DNA of 12,254 nt from Parachlamydiales bacterium (GCA_020050965.1 JAGVJV010000119.1:1-12254), one strand, 5' to 3'; counted from the stretch's first letter, positions 1 to 7,492 are shown. Made by a program: numbers and translations. The notes: generated by a model not told the origin, from the letters alone.

Positions 1-897
1 AATCACTCTAATATCAAAGATAATTTGGATAATAACAACGCTGAATACTAATATAGGAAATATTACTGACATAATTGGCAAGATAAGTAAACCTGCAATG
101 GAAGAGATGATCACAATTTTCTTTGCTGCTAAGGCTTTTATAAGAGAAGCTCCTAAAAAAGACAGGAACATAAAAGCTACGCTACAGATTGCTCCGAGTT
201 TTGAGACGGTATAAAGATTCATCTCCTCAGCTTTTATTGAACCAAAAAGAAGGCCCCAGAATAGTTTAATAGGTTGTTCCTTTTGCATTTTGATATGCAC
301 GAACTCTCGAGCCAAAGCAAACTTGATGACCTCAAAAAATTGAGTCTGATTTTCTTGCAAATGGGCATAAAAAGATGCAATGCTATCAGTGTTTTTTACA
401 TAAATGACTTCTTCAGTTGAATTGCCGTTATATCTCTTGTAATTATCAGGAATGACGAATCTCTTTTTAAAAAAAGCCTCAAACAAGTCTGGGTAAGTTT
501 CTTTGCCACCAAAAATTGACTTCATTTTTGTGGTTAAGCTCTTGTCTAATTTTGGATCGTCCGGTCCTGTTATTCTCAATTCAGCTTGTAGTTGATCCGG
601 AGGAACAAGAAATATTGGGTGAATGGAGATTTTTATTTTTTTTTCAGTAGCTGAACTGTCTTCGCAAACTGTAATTCCAGGAGAAGCCGAGACGCAAGAA
701 AATTTGGGGTCTTCAAGTTTATAACCGGGAAGGATTCTGTCTTTTAGATTAATTGCTAAACAATAAATTCTATAAAAATTCTCTTTGTCGGAATCTGGTA
801 TCGGTATGGACGATTTAGGCAGGCTGGAAAAAAAAGGATCTTGAAAAACGGGGGGCAACCTGGGGTCTTTTAATATCGGAGGCTCAACTTTATTCAT
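1..897 (-). CDS. Hypothetical membrane protein, 3' part cut by window edge
   Basis: An uninterrupted minus-strand reading frame of 299 codons runs from an ATG at 897 to the left edge, so the C-terminus is missing. I do not recognise the family. The first ~225 residues are soluble-looking and proline/charge-rich at the start (MNKVEPPILKD). From about residue 234 the protein turns strongly hydrophobic: one segment at ~234-256, a short basic break (AAKK, 257-260), then a longer one at ~261-294 that could hold two membrane passes. A big cytoplasmic-type domain followed by closely spaced hydrophobic lobes recalls chlamydial inclusion-membrane (Inc) proteins, but that is only a shape argument. The start is uncertain: an in-frame ATG at 918 would add seven residues, and neither start has a well-spaced Shine-Dalgarno. 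A possible promoter (ATTCAA at 929-934 and ATGATA at 905-910 on the plus strand, 18 bp apart) would leave almost no leader. Base composition is AT-rich like the divergent neighbour. Confidence 0.75.
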   Translation of the reverse strand, partial: MNKVEPPILKDPRLPPVFQDPFFSSLPKSSIPIPDSDKENFYRIYCLAINLKDRILPGYKLEDPKFSCVSASPGITVCEDSSATEKKIKISIHPIFLVPPDQLQAELRITGPDDPKLDKSLTTKMKSIFGGKETYPDLFEAFFKKRFVIPDNYKRYNGNSTEEVIYVKNTDSIASFYAHLQENQTQFFEVIKFALAREFVHIKMQKEQPIKLFWGLLFGSIKAEEMNLYTVSKLGAICSVAFMFLSFLGASLIKALAAKKIVIISSIAGLLILPIMSVIFPILVFSVVIIQIIFDIRVI

Positions 898-1014
898 GGG
901 AAAAATGATACGATACATAACCTAATTAATTCAATCCACAGGCGCAGCTTGGAGCAAGTAGACGGAAGAAATCATTCAGGCATATGCATCGATGATGGAA
1001 AATCCAATTTCTGT

Positions 1015-1043
1015 TTGAGTAATACAAAAAAAGTCTTTATACT
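1015..1043 (+). promoter_or_regulatory. Predicted sigma-70-type promoter for the 1099-2382 gene
   Basis: TTGAGT (1015-1020) and TATACT (1038-1043) are separated by exactly 17 bp, matching the consensus at 4/6 and 5/6 positions. Transcription would begin near 1050, giving a leader of about 50 nt before the ATG at 1099. The promoter lies inside the upstream open frame that begins with TTG at 949, which argues that this extension is not translated. Confidence 0.5.
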
Positions 1044-1085
1044 CTATCCAAAAAATTTGGAATTTCGGAAAAATCATTACATTTC

Positions 1086-1091
1086 GAAGGG
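1086..1091 (+). promoter_or_regulatory. Shine-Dalgarno fixing the start at 1099
   Basis: GAAGGG sits seven bases before the ATG at 1099. It is the best ribosome site in this frame and is the reason for preferring 1099 over the upstream TTG at 949. Confidence 0.6.
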
Positions 1092-1098
1092 ATTTTTT

Positions 1099-2382
1099 AT
1101 GAACAATATCGATGTTAACCATATTATTGCTGGGAATAATCCCAATTATGGAGGAAGCCTGATTAATCAGAAATATTCTCCATTACAAAATATCACAATA
1201 ACAAACGATCAAAGAGGTTATTGCAATAAATTATTTAATGATCGGATAAAAACCTTATTGGATAATGGCGTTTTCCCCGAGACATTGAAGCTTTATGCCA
1301 AGTGGAAGCCGATTCCCCCAAAATTACCTAAAGATCAAACTCCTCCGATGGTTGTCATTTCAAGTCAGAGAGCTTCGTGGCTTAAGGGGTTATTTTTGAA
1401 TATGCAGCAGAGAAAAAAACCGCTGAGAAATTATAATAACCCGAATACTTTTGCTAATGGCCCAGTTCCTTGGTATGCGCCTAGGAGGTCTGGTAGACAT
1501 CTTTATATCTTGGTGCATCATTCGGAATATGATGATTATGAGAAAAACTTAAGGCCTTTTCCCAATATGACAGTCGTTGGATATAAGTATGGTGAAAACA
1601 CTCAAACATTAGGGGGTTTCGGAGCTAGTCGCTTTGCTGCCCTAGCGATGGCGATGGACCTTGGGTATGAAAAAGCTTGGTTAGTTGATGATAACGTGGT
1701 GCACATCAATGGATTTCCAAATACTCTGACGGATGTTGAAAAAGATCTTCGGGACAACATATGGGCAATAGGGTTTGGAGCAGCGACGGAAAATTATGAT
1801 CTAGGGACATTTTTCAACGAGATTAAATATAGTAAAAATTATGATTTTGAAAATGCAAAACCAGGCCTTCTTCAACAGGTTGTCCTTTGGAATCTTAACC
1901 TACTTAGAGCAAATTCATTTAATATAAGCCCCTATTTTTCTACCTCCAATGAGGATGTTAGCTCGTCAAATTATTTACAAAAAAAAGGGTTAGAACAAAG
2001 AATAGTTACTACTTGCTCAATTATCAAGCTCAGGTATACGGCAGAAAAAGATGAAAAACAGTTTTCTAATCCATTTAATTACACGGCGCTTCTTTTTTAT
2101 GAAAAAGAGAAGGATGTTTTAATAAAAGATGGAAACACAAAACTATCTGATTATATCAAAGAGGTTGTCATTCCACATTCTCAAGAACCAAACAACATTT
2201 CACCTGAAATAACGGGTGTAAGAGCTATCGAACAAATCTTGTCTGAAGCAGTCAAGAAAGATTGGCAGCCAGATAAGATCTTTGATCCATATCGAGAATT
2301 TAAAGACGTTCGCATAAGAAGAATTTCAGTGGATGATTTGATTCAGCCTGAGACTCTAATTCAGACGCTAATAGGCAGTTGA
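1099..2382 (+). CDS. Putative GT-A-fold glycosyltransferase (GREB1/TAGT-like)
   Basis: This 427-residue protein has the layout of a GT-A nucleotide-sugar transferase. A hydrophobic strand with an arginine (MVVISSQRA, ~84-92) would be the nucleotide-binding start. Next come YILV (~136-139) and a glycine-rich GGFGASR (172-178), followed by a helix. The segment LVDDNV (195-200) would be the metal-binding acidic motif, and SNEDVSS (283-289) resembles the 'ED' motif that often positions the acceptor. This order resembles the TET-associated glycosyltransferase/GREB1 group, but the assignment is from memory of motif style, without alignment. There is no signal peptide or membrane segment. The gene stands alone on the plus strand, AT-rich, divergent from a membrane protein, and ends 12 bp from the convergent ntt stop. 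The open frame extends upstream to a TTG at 949, but promoter and ribosome site favour 1099. The substrate is unknown; in an intracellular bacterium it could act on a host or self macromolecule. Confidence 0.6.
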   Translation: MNNIDVNHIIAGNNPNYGGSLINQKYSPLQNITITNDQRGYCNKLFNDRIKTLLDNGVFPETLKLYAKWKPIPPKLPKDQTPPMVVISSQRASWLKGLFLNMQQRKKPLRNYNNPNTFANGPVPWYAPRRSGRHLYILVHHSEYDDYEKNLRPFPNMTVVGYKYGENTQTLGGFGASRFAALAMAMDLGYEKAWLVDDNVVHINGFPNTLTDVEKDLRDNIWAIGFGAATENYDLGTFFNEIKYSKNYDFENAKPGLLQQVVLWNLNLLRANSFNISPYFSTSNEDVSSSNYLQKKGLEQRIVTTCSIIKLRYTAEKDEKQFSNPFNYTALLFYEKEKDVLIKDGNTKLSDYIKEVVIPHSQEPNNISPEITGVRAIEQILSEAVKKDWQPDKIFDPYREFKDVRIRRISVDDLIQPETLIQTLIGS

Positions 2383-2394
2383 TATTCTTTCTTC

Positions 2395-3939
2395 TTAGCC
2401 CACAGGAGCAGCTTCTTCTTTCAGCTCTTCAGCCACAGCGGTCGCGCCGAGTTCGGCTGCGTCGCTCTTGACCTTGAACTCTTTGGAGATGTGCTTGACG
2501 GAGAAGATCCAGGCGGCAAAGACGACCATTAGGATCCCTGCAATGACAGGGGTGGTGAGGGCTATGCTGCCGCTGGTAGCGAGGAGTAGTGCCTGGTAGG
2601 TGAGAGAAGAGCCTGACTTGCCGATCCCGGAGCCGAGGCCGTCAATTGCAGCTTTTCCTCTGATACGCGCTTCAGGCGGTAGGGCCAAGAAGGCGAGTTC
2701 TTTCGAGGCGTCGAAAACGGAATATTTGCCCGCTTTGGAGAGGCAGTTTTGCAGCGAGCCGAAGTAGACTGTCATGATGAGCGGTGTCACGCCAAAGAAC
2801 GAAACAGCGAAACCGGTTAGGGCATTTTCGAAGAAGATGAAGCTAAAAAAGCCGATCGCCATTAGGACCATCACGGCCGGCGTCAGCATGGCGACAAAGG
2901 TCCAACCGATACGGCGCACCATGATCGAGAAGAGGAGTCCTCCGATGGTAGCGATACAGCCGATGCCGATTGTTACTTGGTTCAAATGGGTGTTGATTTC
3001 ATCCGGGCTAAACTGTTTCTTTAGTTGCGCTTTCCATAGGACGTCTGTGAAGTTGATCGAGATGCTGAAGCCAAGCACGATAAGCGCTAGGCAGGTGAGG
3101 TAGCGGGATTTGGAAATATAGCGGATGCAGTCGCGGATGGAGAGCCGCTTTTTATTGCTGTTTTTGACCGATTCAGCATGGCTGTCGACTGCCGCTGGTT
3201 CGAAGGGGACCACTTTGCGGTTGATCCAGTAGAAGATGCCCATGGCAAAGAGGGCGAAGATACTGACGAGGACCACTTCGGAAGTGAGCGATTGTTGCAT
3301 CGGATCGGCCCCTTTGGAGGTGGTGATGATGCTTTTGGCAAGTAATCCGAGGCCGCCGCCGAAGATAGGGGCCATGTTGGAGCCGAGATTGAGCAATCCG
3401 TAGCACCGTTTTGCTTGGGTAAGCGGGGTGATGTCATTGGCAAAGCTCCAAAAGAGGACGGTGAGGACGATCACGGACCACAGCTCAGAGATGATGTAGA
3501 AGAGGGTAACCGACCAGTTGCTAATCATGGAGATGAGGCCGGTGAAGCCGGAGGGCAATATTCCTTTTAGGTAGATGTCTAGCCTAGTCAGGTGGAGCGC
3601 TTCGCTATTAGGGGAGAGGACAAATGCATAGAGTAAGTAGTAGGAGACAAAGCCGCTGACCAGAATATAGAAGACATTTTCTCGACTGAAGAAGGAGCGT
3701 AGTTTGGTGTAGAGCCAGGTGGCGATGATCGCGCCGGGAAGCATCCCCCAGACTTTGATGAAGGGGATCGCTTCGGCACCCGAGGCTGCTAAATTGAGAG
3801 AATCTTTGAGATTGCGCAGCATGCTATAGCAAATGCATAGGAAGAAGAACATCAGTCCCATCGAAACAATCTTCTTAATTTCATTTCTATGAATAGGCCA
3901 GGCGATAGAGCGCCAAAAACCAAAATTTTTATCTGACAT
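2395..3939 (-). CDS. NTT/Tlc-family nucleotide transporter (ADP/ATP translocase-like)
   Basis: This 514-residue polytopic inner-membrane protein has the length and about twelve hydrophobic segments of the Tlc/NTT family (PF03219), which import ATP or other nucleotides from the host cytosol into obligate intracellular bacteria and plastids. Family motifs are clear: WPIHRNEIKK (14-23), LRNLKDSL (41-48), GAEAIPFIKVWG (54-65), ELWSV (152-156) plus LFWSFAN (162-168), NFTDVLWK (296-303), and FDASKELAF with KAAIDGLGSGIGKSGSS (409-445). The lysines in the LKDS and GKSG motifs and the glutamate in ELW match residues needed for transport in characterised members. Chlamydiae carry several paralogues (ATP/ADP exchange, NTP/proton import, UTP, NAD), and I cannot tell which this is. 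The C-terminus ends in an Ala/Glu-rich tail. It is the last cistron of the LPS-export operon, starting 6 bp after lptB; its Shine-Dalgarno TAGG overlaps the lptB stop. Confidence 0.93.
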   Translation of the reverse strand: MSDKNFGFWRSIAWPIHRNEIKKIVSMGLMFFFLCICYSMLRNLKDSLNLAASGAEAIPFIKVWGMLPGAIIATWLYTKLRSFFSRENVFYILVSGFVSYYLLYAFVLSPNSEALHLTRLDIYLKGILPSGFTGLISMISNWSVTLFYIISELWSVIVLTVLFWSFANDITPLTQAKRCYGLLNLGSNMAPIFGGGLGLLAKSIITTSKGADPMQQSLTSEVVLVSIFALFAMGIFYWINRKVVPFEPAAVDSHAESVKNSNKKRLSIRDCIRYISKSRYLTCLALIVLGFSISINFTDVLWKAQLKKQFSPDEINTHLNQVTIGIGCIATIGGLLFSIMVRRIGWTFVAMLTPAVMVLMAIGFFSFIFFENALTGFAVSFFGVTPLIMTVYFGSLQNCLSKAGKYSVFDASKELAFLALPPEARIRGKAAIDGLGSGIGKSGSSLTYQALLLATSGSIALTTPVIAGILMVVFAAWIFSVKHISKEFKVKSDAAELGATAVAEELKEEAAPVG

Positions 3940-3945
3940 ATTTAC

Positions 3946-4680
3946 CTATAATCTAAAGTCTTCCCCAAAATAGGAAGATCTGGCTTCTTTGTTTTCTAAT
4001 AATTCATTTACAGATCCCGATAATAGAACTCTTCCCTCTTGGATCAGATAGCTCCGATCGGCAATTGAGAAAATTTCACGTGCATTGTGGTCGGTGATCA
4101 AAATACTTATCCCTTTCTGCTTGAGGTGCCGGATCATCTTTTTGACATCCAGAACCGCTAAGGGGTCGATGTTGGCAAAGGGCTCATCGAGGAGGAGAAG
4201 TGCGGGCTGCGTCACGAGTGCCCGAGTGATCTCTAAGCGGCGCCGTTCTCCGCCTGAGAGGCTAATCGCTTTGTGTTTTGCCAGTTTTTCTAGATGAAGT
4301 TCTGCGAGGAGCTCCTCTAATTTTTGTTTTCTCTGTTCTTTGCTCAAGGGGAGGGTCTCGAGAATGCAGAGGATATTCTCTTCGACAGTCATTTGGCGGA
4401 AAATCGAAGGTTCTTGCGCCAGATAGCCCATCCCCAGGCGAGCCCTCTCGTGCATCGGCTGATTGGTCACATCTTGATTTTTGAAGAAGACTGTCCCAGA
4501 CCCCGGTTCAATCAGCCCAATCGTCATGTAGAAAGCGGTGGTCTTGCCGGCGCCATTGGGGCCAAGGAGTCCGACCACTTCTCCTTCGCGCACTTGAAAA
4601 GAGAGGCCGGAGACGACCGATTTATCTCCGTACGATTTGGTCAGGTTTTGCACTTTGAGGATGATCGGATTATCAGTCAT
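3946..4680 (-). CDS. lptB: LPS export ABC transporter ATPase LptB
   Basis: LptB is the cytoplasmic ATPase that, with LptF/LptG, extracts lipopolysaccharide from the inner membrane and drives it along the LptC-LptA bridge. The 244-residue length is typical. The ABC signatures are intact: Walker A GPNGAGKTT (40-48), Q-loop glutamine 89 in LAQEPS, signature LSGGERRR (141-148), Walker B LLLLDEP (161-167) and the switch histidine 198 in TDHNARE. The C-terminal YFGEDFRL closely matches the LptB ending. The start overlaps the last 8 bases of the lptA-like gene, and a GAGGG ribosome site (plus-strand 4689-4693) lies 8 bp upstream inside that gene, so the two are probably translationally coupled. LptF and LptG are not in the window. 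Confidence 0.96.
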   Translation of the reverse strand: MTDNPIILKVQNLTKSYGDKSVVSGLSFQVREGEVVGLLGPNGAGKTTAFYMTIGLIEPGSGTVFFKNQDVTNQPMHERARLGMGYLAQEPSIFRQMTVEENILCILETLPLSKEQRKQKLEELLAELHLEKLAKHKAISLSGGERRRLEITRALVTQPALLLLDEPFANIDPLAVLDVKKMIRHLKQKGISILITDHNAREIFSIADRSYLIQEGRVLLSGSVNELLENKEARSSYFGEDFRL

Positions 4681-5986
4681 GGGCTTTGCCCTCGTAGAAT
4701 GGAAAGAGTTTCTTTAGAAGAGTGTTTTCGGTGTTTGAGAAGGCAAAGCGGACATTTCCTACTCCCTTAATGGTCTCCTTCTGGTCGGCTCTAGCGATGT
4801 GAACCTCGCGGGCGCTAATGGAAAGCTGCTGCTCTTTGTCCCAAAAGAGGACGTTGGCTCCGTCTTTTGAAGAGAGGATCATCTTCTCTTCAGTCGGCAG
4901 ATAGACAAACTGGTCAGCGGTGGCACAGCGAGTCCCATCTTCAGTAATTTGTAGCTGAACGTTGCCATCGAGCTGTAGTTTTTCTGGCTGTTTATCGATA
5001 TAATTGAGCTGGGCATGATTGGAGCAGAGTTTCATCTGATCATGGAAATATTCAATGGGGTGGTTTGGCGGGCTTTCCAGCGTCAGAGTCGATCGATCTT
5101 GATCCAGCTTCATTTTCCCATAGCAAATCAGCAGGTGTTTAATGCCTTCCCCAAGTTCATAGGTGAGCTCAGTTTTTCCTTTGGCGACCATGCTGCTTAA
5201 AATCCATTTGCCTTCCTGCTTCTTCTGATGGATTTCGACCTCTTCTTCGCAATTGAGAGTGCCAATTCCATCTTCGATGACCGAGACATCTCCTTGGAGA
5301 GTGAGCAGCTGCGGCTCGTTTTCCCAAATCATTTTATGGCAGGTGAACTTGACCCCTTGCGGCTGGAGCACCCCTTTTGGTTCGAGGAGCACTGCAGTAG
5401 AGGTGCCCGGGAATAGCTCCACTTTTTCAGCCTCGATCACATCATCAGCATGGACAAGCCGACAATTGGGCTCGGCATAAACATGAGCAGCCCCATCGCT
5501 CGTGTAGGTCGCACGATCGGCATTTAAGGTGAAATCATCGCCATACTGCATTTGGACAGTCCCGTTGGCATTGATTTTAACCACCTTGTAGGAGTCGGCC
5601 TGCTTTGCCAATTCCAAATCGGCCTCTTGACTCATCAGCGTGAAGTTGTCTGGACCGAGATTGACAAACTTGATTAACTGACCCATCTGAGGTAGCAATT
5701 TGCCCGTCAATGTGACGAAGTTGAGGTCGGCGGTTTCGCACGAGATTTTCCCTAAATTTTTCAAAGAGATGAGCACATCTTCGCGAAGAGAGATCGAGGA
5801 GAAGGGGCCATCTTTTTCTTCCTTTTCTAGACGTGCATTCCCAGAGGACAATTTCCCTAAACCGTGCTCGAGCTCGACATCCCCTTTCAAGACGAGTGCA
5901 TTTCCATCATAGGTGGCCTTTTTGGAAGAGATCGTCTCTCCGCAGAGCAGGGCTGGAATAACGAGTAGGCATGCGCTAATTTTCAT
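4673..5986 (-). CDS. lptA: Long LptA-like periplasmic LPS-bridge protein (tandem OstA-like modules)
   Basis: This 437-residue exported protein is probably the periplasmic LPS bridge. It begins with a short signal peptide (MKISACLLVIPALLC, cleavage near residue 15) followed by OstA/LptA-type beta-jellyroll sequence. The family's 'x-G-[DNT]-V' strand motif recurs: KGDVELEHG (34-42), NGTVQMQYG (141-149), QGDVSVIEDG (231-240), DGNVQLQI (340-347) and GNVRFAF (410-416). This spacing suggests three to four modules in one chain, whereas E. coli LptA is about 185 residues and oligomerises. The frame opens upstream at 6040, but the ATG at 5986 has GGTGG six bases before it and produces the signal peptide, so I use it. 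It overlaps the lptC-like gene by 11 bp and lptB by 8 bp. A fused LptA, or the N-terminal part of an LptD-like protein, are the alternatives; the beta-barrel of LptD is absent. Cysteine 15 is not in a good lipobox. Confidence 0.82.
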   Translation of the reverse strand: MKISACLLVIPALLCGETISSKKATYDGNALVLKGDVELEHGLGKLSSGNARLEKEEKDGPFSSISLREDVLISLKNLGKISCETADLNFVTLTGKLLPQMGQLIKFVNLGPDNFTLMSQEADLELAKQADSYKVVKINANGTVQMQYGDDFTLNADRATYTSDGAAHVYAEPNCRLVHADDVIEAEKVELFPGTSTAVLLEPKGVLQPQGVKFTCHKMIWENEPQLLTLQGDVSVIEDGIGTLNCEEEVEIHQKKQEGKWILSSMVAKGKTELTYELGEGIKHLLICYGKMKLDQDRSTLTLESPPNHPIEYFHDQMKLCSNHAQLNYIDKQPEKLQLDGNVQLQITEDGTRCATADQFVYLPTEEKMILSSKDGANVLFWDKEQQLSISAREVHIARADQKETIKGVGNVRFAFSNTENTLLKKLFPFYEGKAHD

Positions 5987-6551
5987 TGCTAGCCACCGTC
6001 GCTTCAAAATTTTCTGCCTGAAATTGGGGTGTCTTCCCATTGAAAATAACCGAGATATCTTTAGCGATTCCGCTTAAAAAAGGCTCATCCGTATCGAGTG
6101 GTTCGAGCGGCAGCACATGGCCAGGAAGTTTAAACAGAGACAGGAGCACGCTATTTGCTGTGAATTCTTGTGTCGTATATCGATAGAGACCCGTCTTAGC
6201 TTCAATTAGCCGCGCCTGTTGCCCATCACCGGAGAGTTTGTCTTGCATCCAACATTTGACCCCTTGCAACGACTCGACGATATCAAATTTATTATCGATC
6301 GGTTTGAGGCTTAAGAGTGAACCCTCGCTGGCGATTTGATAGTGAAGCCTTGAGCCATCATTTTGAGAAAACCAGATATCTTTTCTGACCTGTTTGCGGT
6401 GTTGATTGGTTTGCGTGGGGACTTCCGAAGAGGCGATTTCCCGCTTTTGGACCAGTTCTCTAAAGAGATCGATATCGGAAGATCGGACGATGGCTACCTG
6501 ATAGATCCACACGCCGAGTACCGGCATTAAGATAGCTAATAAGATCGTCAT
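5976..6551 (-). CDS. lptC: LptC-like inner-membrane LPS export protein
   Basis: This 191-residue protein has one N-terminal membrane anchor (residues ~2-22, ILLAILMPVLGVWIYQ) followed by a periplasmic beta-rich domain, the architecture and size of LptC (DUF1239), which passes LPS from LptBFG to LptA. Primary similarity is weak, so much of the assignment comes from position: it lies between kdsA and an lptA-like gene followed by lptB, the same order as kdsC-lptC-lptA-lptB in enterobacteria. The ATG at 6551 comes 7 bp after the kdsA stop, and no Shine-Dalgarno is obvious, so translation may depend on coupling with kdsA. The 3' end overlaps the next gene by 11 bp. The segment SLFKLPGHVLPLEP (~139-152) is the most distinctive part. 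Confidence 0.75.
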   Translation of the reverse strand: MTILLAILMPVLGVWIYQVAIVRSSDIDLFRELVQKREIASSEVPTQTNQHRKQVRKDIWFSQNDGSRLHYQIASEGSLLSLKPIDNKFDIVESLQGVKCWMQDKLSGDGQQARLIEAKTGLYRYTTQEFTANSVLLSLFKLPGHVLPLEPLDTDEPFLSGIAKDISVIFNGKTPQFQAENFEATVASNEN

Positions 6552-6558
6552 ATTTTTG

Positions 6559-7389
6559 TTAAAGATGGGTCACCTCCAGAGCCTGATGGATCCGCTTGAT
6601 CGTCACAAGGAGATCCTCTAACTGCTCTAAGGGAAGTTGTGAATCTTTGTCGCTCATTGCAACTGAAGGATTGGGATGGGATTCGATAAAGAGCACGTGG
6701 CAGGAACCGGTTGCAACCGCAGCTCTCGCTAGCATCGCAATGAATTGCCGCTGCCCTCCACTGGCATTTCCATTGCCGCCTGGCAGCTGAACCGCATGAG
6801 CCGCATCGAAACAAACTGGATAGCCGAACCCTTCCATGATTGGCAGCGACCGCATATCACAGACCAAATTATTGTAGCCAAAGCTGGTGCCTCGATCGGT
6901 TAAAATAATTTTTTGATTGCCCATCGATTCAATTTTTTCGACTACATTTTTCATGTCCCAAGGAGCCATGAATTGCCCTTTTTTGACATTGATCACCCTG
7001 CCAGTCTTAGCTGCTGCTGCGATCAGATCGGTCTGCCTACACAAGAAGGCTGGGATCTGAATGACGTCGCAGACTTCGCCAGCCGCCACCGCCTCTTCAT
7101 CGCTGTGGACATCGGTCAAGACCGGAAGGTCAAATTCTTTTTTGATTTTCTCTAAAATAAAAAGGCCCCGCTCTAAGCCGGGGCCTCTGAAAGAGTGGAC
7201 AGACGAGCGATTCGCCTTATCGTAACTGGATTTATAAATGAGGGGGATGGAGAGTCTATCGCAGAGTTTTTTGAGAAACTGCGCAGTGAAAAGGGCACTT
7301 TCCTCGCTCTCAATCACACATGGACCGCAGATGAGTGCGAGAGGCTTACCGTTTCCTAGGGAGAAATTCCCAACCTCTACTTCGCGCAT
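6559..7389 (-). CDS. kdsA: 3-deoxy-8-phosphooctulonate (KDO-8-P) synthase
   Basis: KdsA condenses phosphoenolpyruvate with arabinose 5-phosphate to give KDO 8-phosphate, the precursor of the KDO core of LPS; it is cytosolic. The 276-residue length is normal. Diagnostic motifs are present: KSSYDKANRSS (53-63), VKKGQFMAP (135-143), LTDRGTSFGYNNL (163-175) and QLPGGNGNASGG (201-212). Metal ligands of the metal-dependent class can be seen: Cys24 in CGPCVIES, His198 in DAAHAVQ, Glu236 in FIESHP and Asp247 in AMSDK. The metal-independent E. coli type has asparagine in place of the cysteine. It is the first cistron of the five-gene minus-strand operon. The ribosome site is poor (GGGA only about three to four bases from the ATG), but the N-terminus has the right length for the family, so I keep this start. 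Confidence 0.97.
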   Translation of the reverse strand: MREVEVGNFSLGNGKPLALICGPCVIESEESALFTAQFLKKLCDRLSIPLIYKSSYDKANRSSVHSFRGPGLERGLFILEKIKKEFDLPVLTDVHSDEEAVAAGEVCDVIQIPAFLCRQTDLIAAAAKTGRVINVKKGQFMAPWDMKNVVEKIESMGNQKIILTDRGTSFGYNNLVCDMRSLPIMEGFGYPVCFDAAHAVQLPGGNGNASGGQRQFIAMLARAAVATGSCHVLFIESHPNPSVAMSDKDSQLPLEQLEDLLVTIKRIHQALEVTHL

Positions 7390-7399
7390 ATTCCCATTA

Positions 7400-7436
7400 A
7401 TTATGCAGCTTAGCCTAAATTATTTTCAACTGTAAA
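7400..7436 (-). promoter_or_regulatory. Candidate promoter(s) of the kdsA-lpt-ntt operon
   Basis: Two overlapping sigma-70-like pairs are seen on the minus strand upstream of kdsA, each with an 18-bp spacer: TTGAAA (7424-7429) with CATAAT (7400-7405), and TTTACA (7431-7436) with TAAGCT (7407-7412). Either would give a leader of only a few bases. They are the only such pairs I see between kdsA and the upstream gene. Confidence 0.35.
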
Positions 7437-7492
7437 CAACAAATAAAATGAGCTGATTTTGATAGGCCGACAAGAAATTTTTTACAGGATCA

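Noticed and set aside
949..1098. N-terminal extension of the glycosyltransferase-like gene from a TTG start
   Set aside because: The stretch contains a 17-bp-spaced promoter candidate, has no ribosome site at the TTG, and a strong one precedes the ATG at 1099.
2774..3103. Open frame on the plus strand inside ntt, and similar ones on both strands within ntt and lptB
   Set aside because: They lie wholly within well-supported genes, give low-complexity unfamiliar proteins, and are shadows of the G/C-richer coding strand.
5939..5986. Lipoprotein signal in the lptA-like protein (ALLC-GE)
   Set aside because: The residue before the cysteine is leucine, which does not fit the lipobox; ordinary cleavage is more likely.
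5987..6040. Upstream start of the lptA-like gene at 6040
   Set aside because: It would place a basic, non-secretory extension before a clear signal peptide and lengthen the overlap with the lptC-like gene to 65 bp; the ATG at 5986 has a proper ribosome site.
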